DNA of 9,134 nt, taken from contig JAOZRY010000097.1 of NCBI GenBank assembly GCA_029939965.1, positions 1 through 9,134 on the forward strand. The letters run 5' to 3'. The notes below the pieces were generated by a model. It searched no databases. It saw nothing but the letters and a program-made list of their open reading frames with translations, and was not told the origin of the DNA. A program made the translations under genes and the position numbers. The stretch's first letter is position 1; each line of letters begins with the position of its first letter. Source of the DNA: Bacteroidales bacterium. Its GTDB lineage: Bacteria; Bacteroidota; Bacteroidia; Bacteroidales; 4484-276. Positions 8,624-9,134 of this stretch are shown here, piece by piece.

Positions 8624-8669
8624 AAAATAATCGAATAAGATTAATGGGTGATAGAATATATATTGAATG

Positions 8670-8694
8670 AGATTGGTTTCTAATCTTTTTTTTT
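8670..8694 (+). terminator. Weak intrinsic terminator candidate downstream of the ATPase
   Basis: AGATT (8670-8674) and AATCT (8682-8686) form a 5-bp stem with a 7-base loop, followed immediately by eight T residues (8687-8694). The U-tract is strong but the stem is short and AT-rich, so termination efficiency is doubtful. It lies about 95 bases past the ATPase stop and just before the GC-richer repeat island, which fits an end-of-transcript position. Confidence 0.45.
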
Positions 8695-8700
8695 CAATTT

Positions 8701-8850
8701 GGGCGGCTACAGGCTTTCCGTTTGTAGTTGCCTTGTGCCGGCTGGTTTTTTGTAGGTGGTGCGGGGGCTTCCTTCGTCAGCCGCCACCCACCAACAAAAA
8801 TCACAGCCGCCACTTCAGCAAGCTACCACTCCAATCCCTGCCGCAGGCAC
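8701..8850. repeat. Dispersed-type intergenic repeat with long internal hairpin
   Basis: The segment opens with GGGCGGCTACAGGCTTTCCG and closes with CTCCAATCCCTGCCGC, a head and tail I recognise from memory as those of a variable interspersed repeat in Bacteroidota; this is unverified. The ends pair: GCGGC (8703-8707) with GCCGC (8840-8844) and AGG (8711-8713) with CCT (8837-8839). Inside is a long hairpin (8740-8808): GGCTG with CAGCC, TTTTTGT with ACAAAAA and GGTGG with CCACC, with an apical loop around 8769-8779. It is visibly richer in G and C than the genes around it. Short open frames crossing it have no recognisable protein character. Confidence 0.65.
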
Positions 8851-8870
8851 TCTCCGGTAGTTGCCGCCAA

Positions 8871-9017
8871 CCGGTAATAATGGTTCTTCTTTGCCCGGGA
8901 TTTGGAAGTGTTTGCTGAAAAATGTGTTTCGCATTTTTTTACTACCTACAAATCCCGGGAACTTTGGCACCCTTCCCCGATTCGTGGAAGAGTCGGGGAT
9001 GGGGCTGTTATTACCGG
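8871..9017. repeat. Nested inverted repeats, three-way-junction-like structure
   Basis: A perfect 10-bp outer stem, CCGGTAATAA (8871-8880) with TTATTACCGG (9008-9017), encloses two further stems. The first is a perfect 11-bp pair, CCCGGGATTTG (8894-8904) with CAAATCCCGGG (8949-8959). It contains its own hairpin at 8918-8938. The second is CCCCGATTC (8975-8983) with GAGTCGGGG (8990-8998), one G-U pair, extendable outward by a further CCC/GGG after one mismatch. The pairings are read directly from the sequence. Either strand could fold into a branched structure. I do not recognise a known RNA family. An ORF of about 92 codons on the minus strand (8815-9093) crosses it but looks like a by-product of the repeat. 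Confidence 0.6.
8918..8940. terminator. Terminator-like hairpin inside the branched repeat
   Basis: AAAAATGTG (8918-8926) and CGCATTTTT (8930-8938) form a 9-bp stem with one G-U pair and a TTT loop, with the T-run continuing to 8940. The A-run before and the T-run after make it potentially bidirectional. The stem is AT-rich, so strength is uncertain, and its position inside a larger paired structure may matter more than termination. Confidence 0.35.
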
Positions 9018-9021
9018 CAGT

Positions 9022-9102
9022 AGCCACCCCGTGAATCTCGTTAGGCATAAAACCTGATTTTGAAAAACTATGATATCGCGTAAAACAATTCACGGGGTGG
9101 CT
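9022..9102. repeat. Perfect 15-bp inverted repeat with 51-base loop
   Basis: AGCCACCCCGTGAAT (9022-9036) and ATTCACGGGGTGGCT (9088-9102) are exact reverse complements, separated by 51 AT-richer bases. The loop includes GTTAGGC (9040-9046) and the palindrome GATATC (9072-9077). The right arm is followed by TTTATTT, so on the + strand it could also terminate transcription, although the loop is long. It begins four bases after the branched repeat ends and may be part of the same element. No gene is visible from here to the window end (9103-9134). Confidence 0.6.
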
Positions 9103-9134
9103 TTATTTAAGGGAGTTTGTTAAACAAAGTGTTT

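Noticed and set aside
8667..8918. 83-codon open frame on the + strand after the ATPase
   Set aside because: It runs through the hairpin repeat, has a Pro/Cys/Arg-rich composition dictated by the repeat, and matches no family I know, including CcoS.
9040..9046. GTTAGGC resembling an integron attC core site
   Set aside because: The matching RYYYAAC partner at the usual distance is missing on either strand, and no integrase or cassette is present.
8815..9093. 92-codon open frame on the - strand
   Set aside because: It is laid over the nested inverted repeats, has no recognisable domain, and its length is explained by the GC-richer, stop-poor repeat DNA. Kept only as a note under the island finding.

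Overview
The window looks like a chromosomal segment from a member of the Bacteroidota, possibly near Bacteroidales/Marinilabiliales. The reasons are AT-rich coding DNA, A-rich start contexts without clear Shine-Dalgarno sites, soluble hybrid kinases whose C-terminal receivers carry an AQTAYA...EAGCN.YISKPI signature, a copper P-type ATPase with an extra N-terminal Cys-rich domain, and intergenic repeats of a kind I recognise from this phylum. The assignment comes from pattern memory, not from a search.

Layout, all genes on the + strand. Positions 1-202 hold a possible 28-codon tail of an upstream gene and a leader with competing small hairpins. Positions 203-2197 encode a REC-PAS-HisKA-HATPase-REC hybrid kinase. 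After an 85-base gap, 2283-5966 encode a larger hybrid kinase: GAF, five PAS domains, HisKA, HATPase and REC. Positions 5967-6186 are mostly one imperfect palindromic repeat whose right end stops three bases before the next start codon. Positions 6187-8574 encode a CcoI/FixI/CopA2-type Cu+ ATPase. Positions 8575-9134 carry no convincing gene: a weak terminator-like hairpin, then a GC-richer island of about 400 bases made of nested inverted repeats.

How the genes relate: the two kinases are probably cytoplasmic sensors that feed phosphate into a multistep relay. Neither carries an Hpt or DNA-binding output domain and none is encoded in the window, so their target lies elsewhere. Their C-terminal receivers are close paralogues. 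The ATPase is of the class that supplies copper during cbb3 oxidase maturation, but ccoS and the oxidase genes, often its neighbours in this phylum, are not visible within 560 bases downstream. A functional link between the kinases and the ATPase is not shown by the sequence; the repeat separates them.

No CRISPR array, tRNA, rRNA, transposase or defence gene was found. The least explained material is the structured repeat island at 8701-9102 and the composite repeat forming the ATPase leader.
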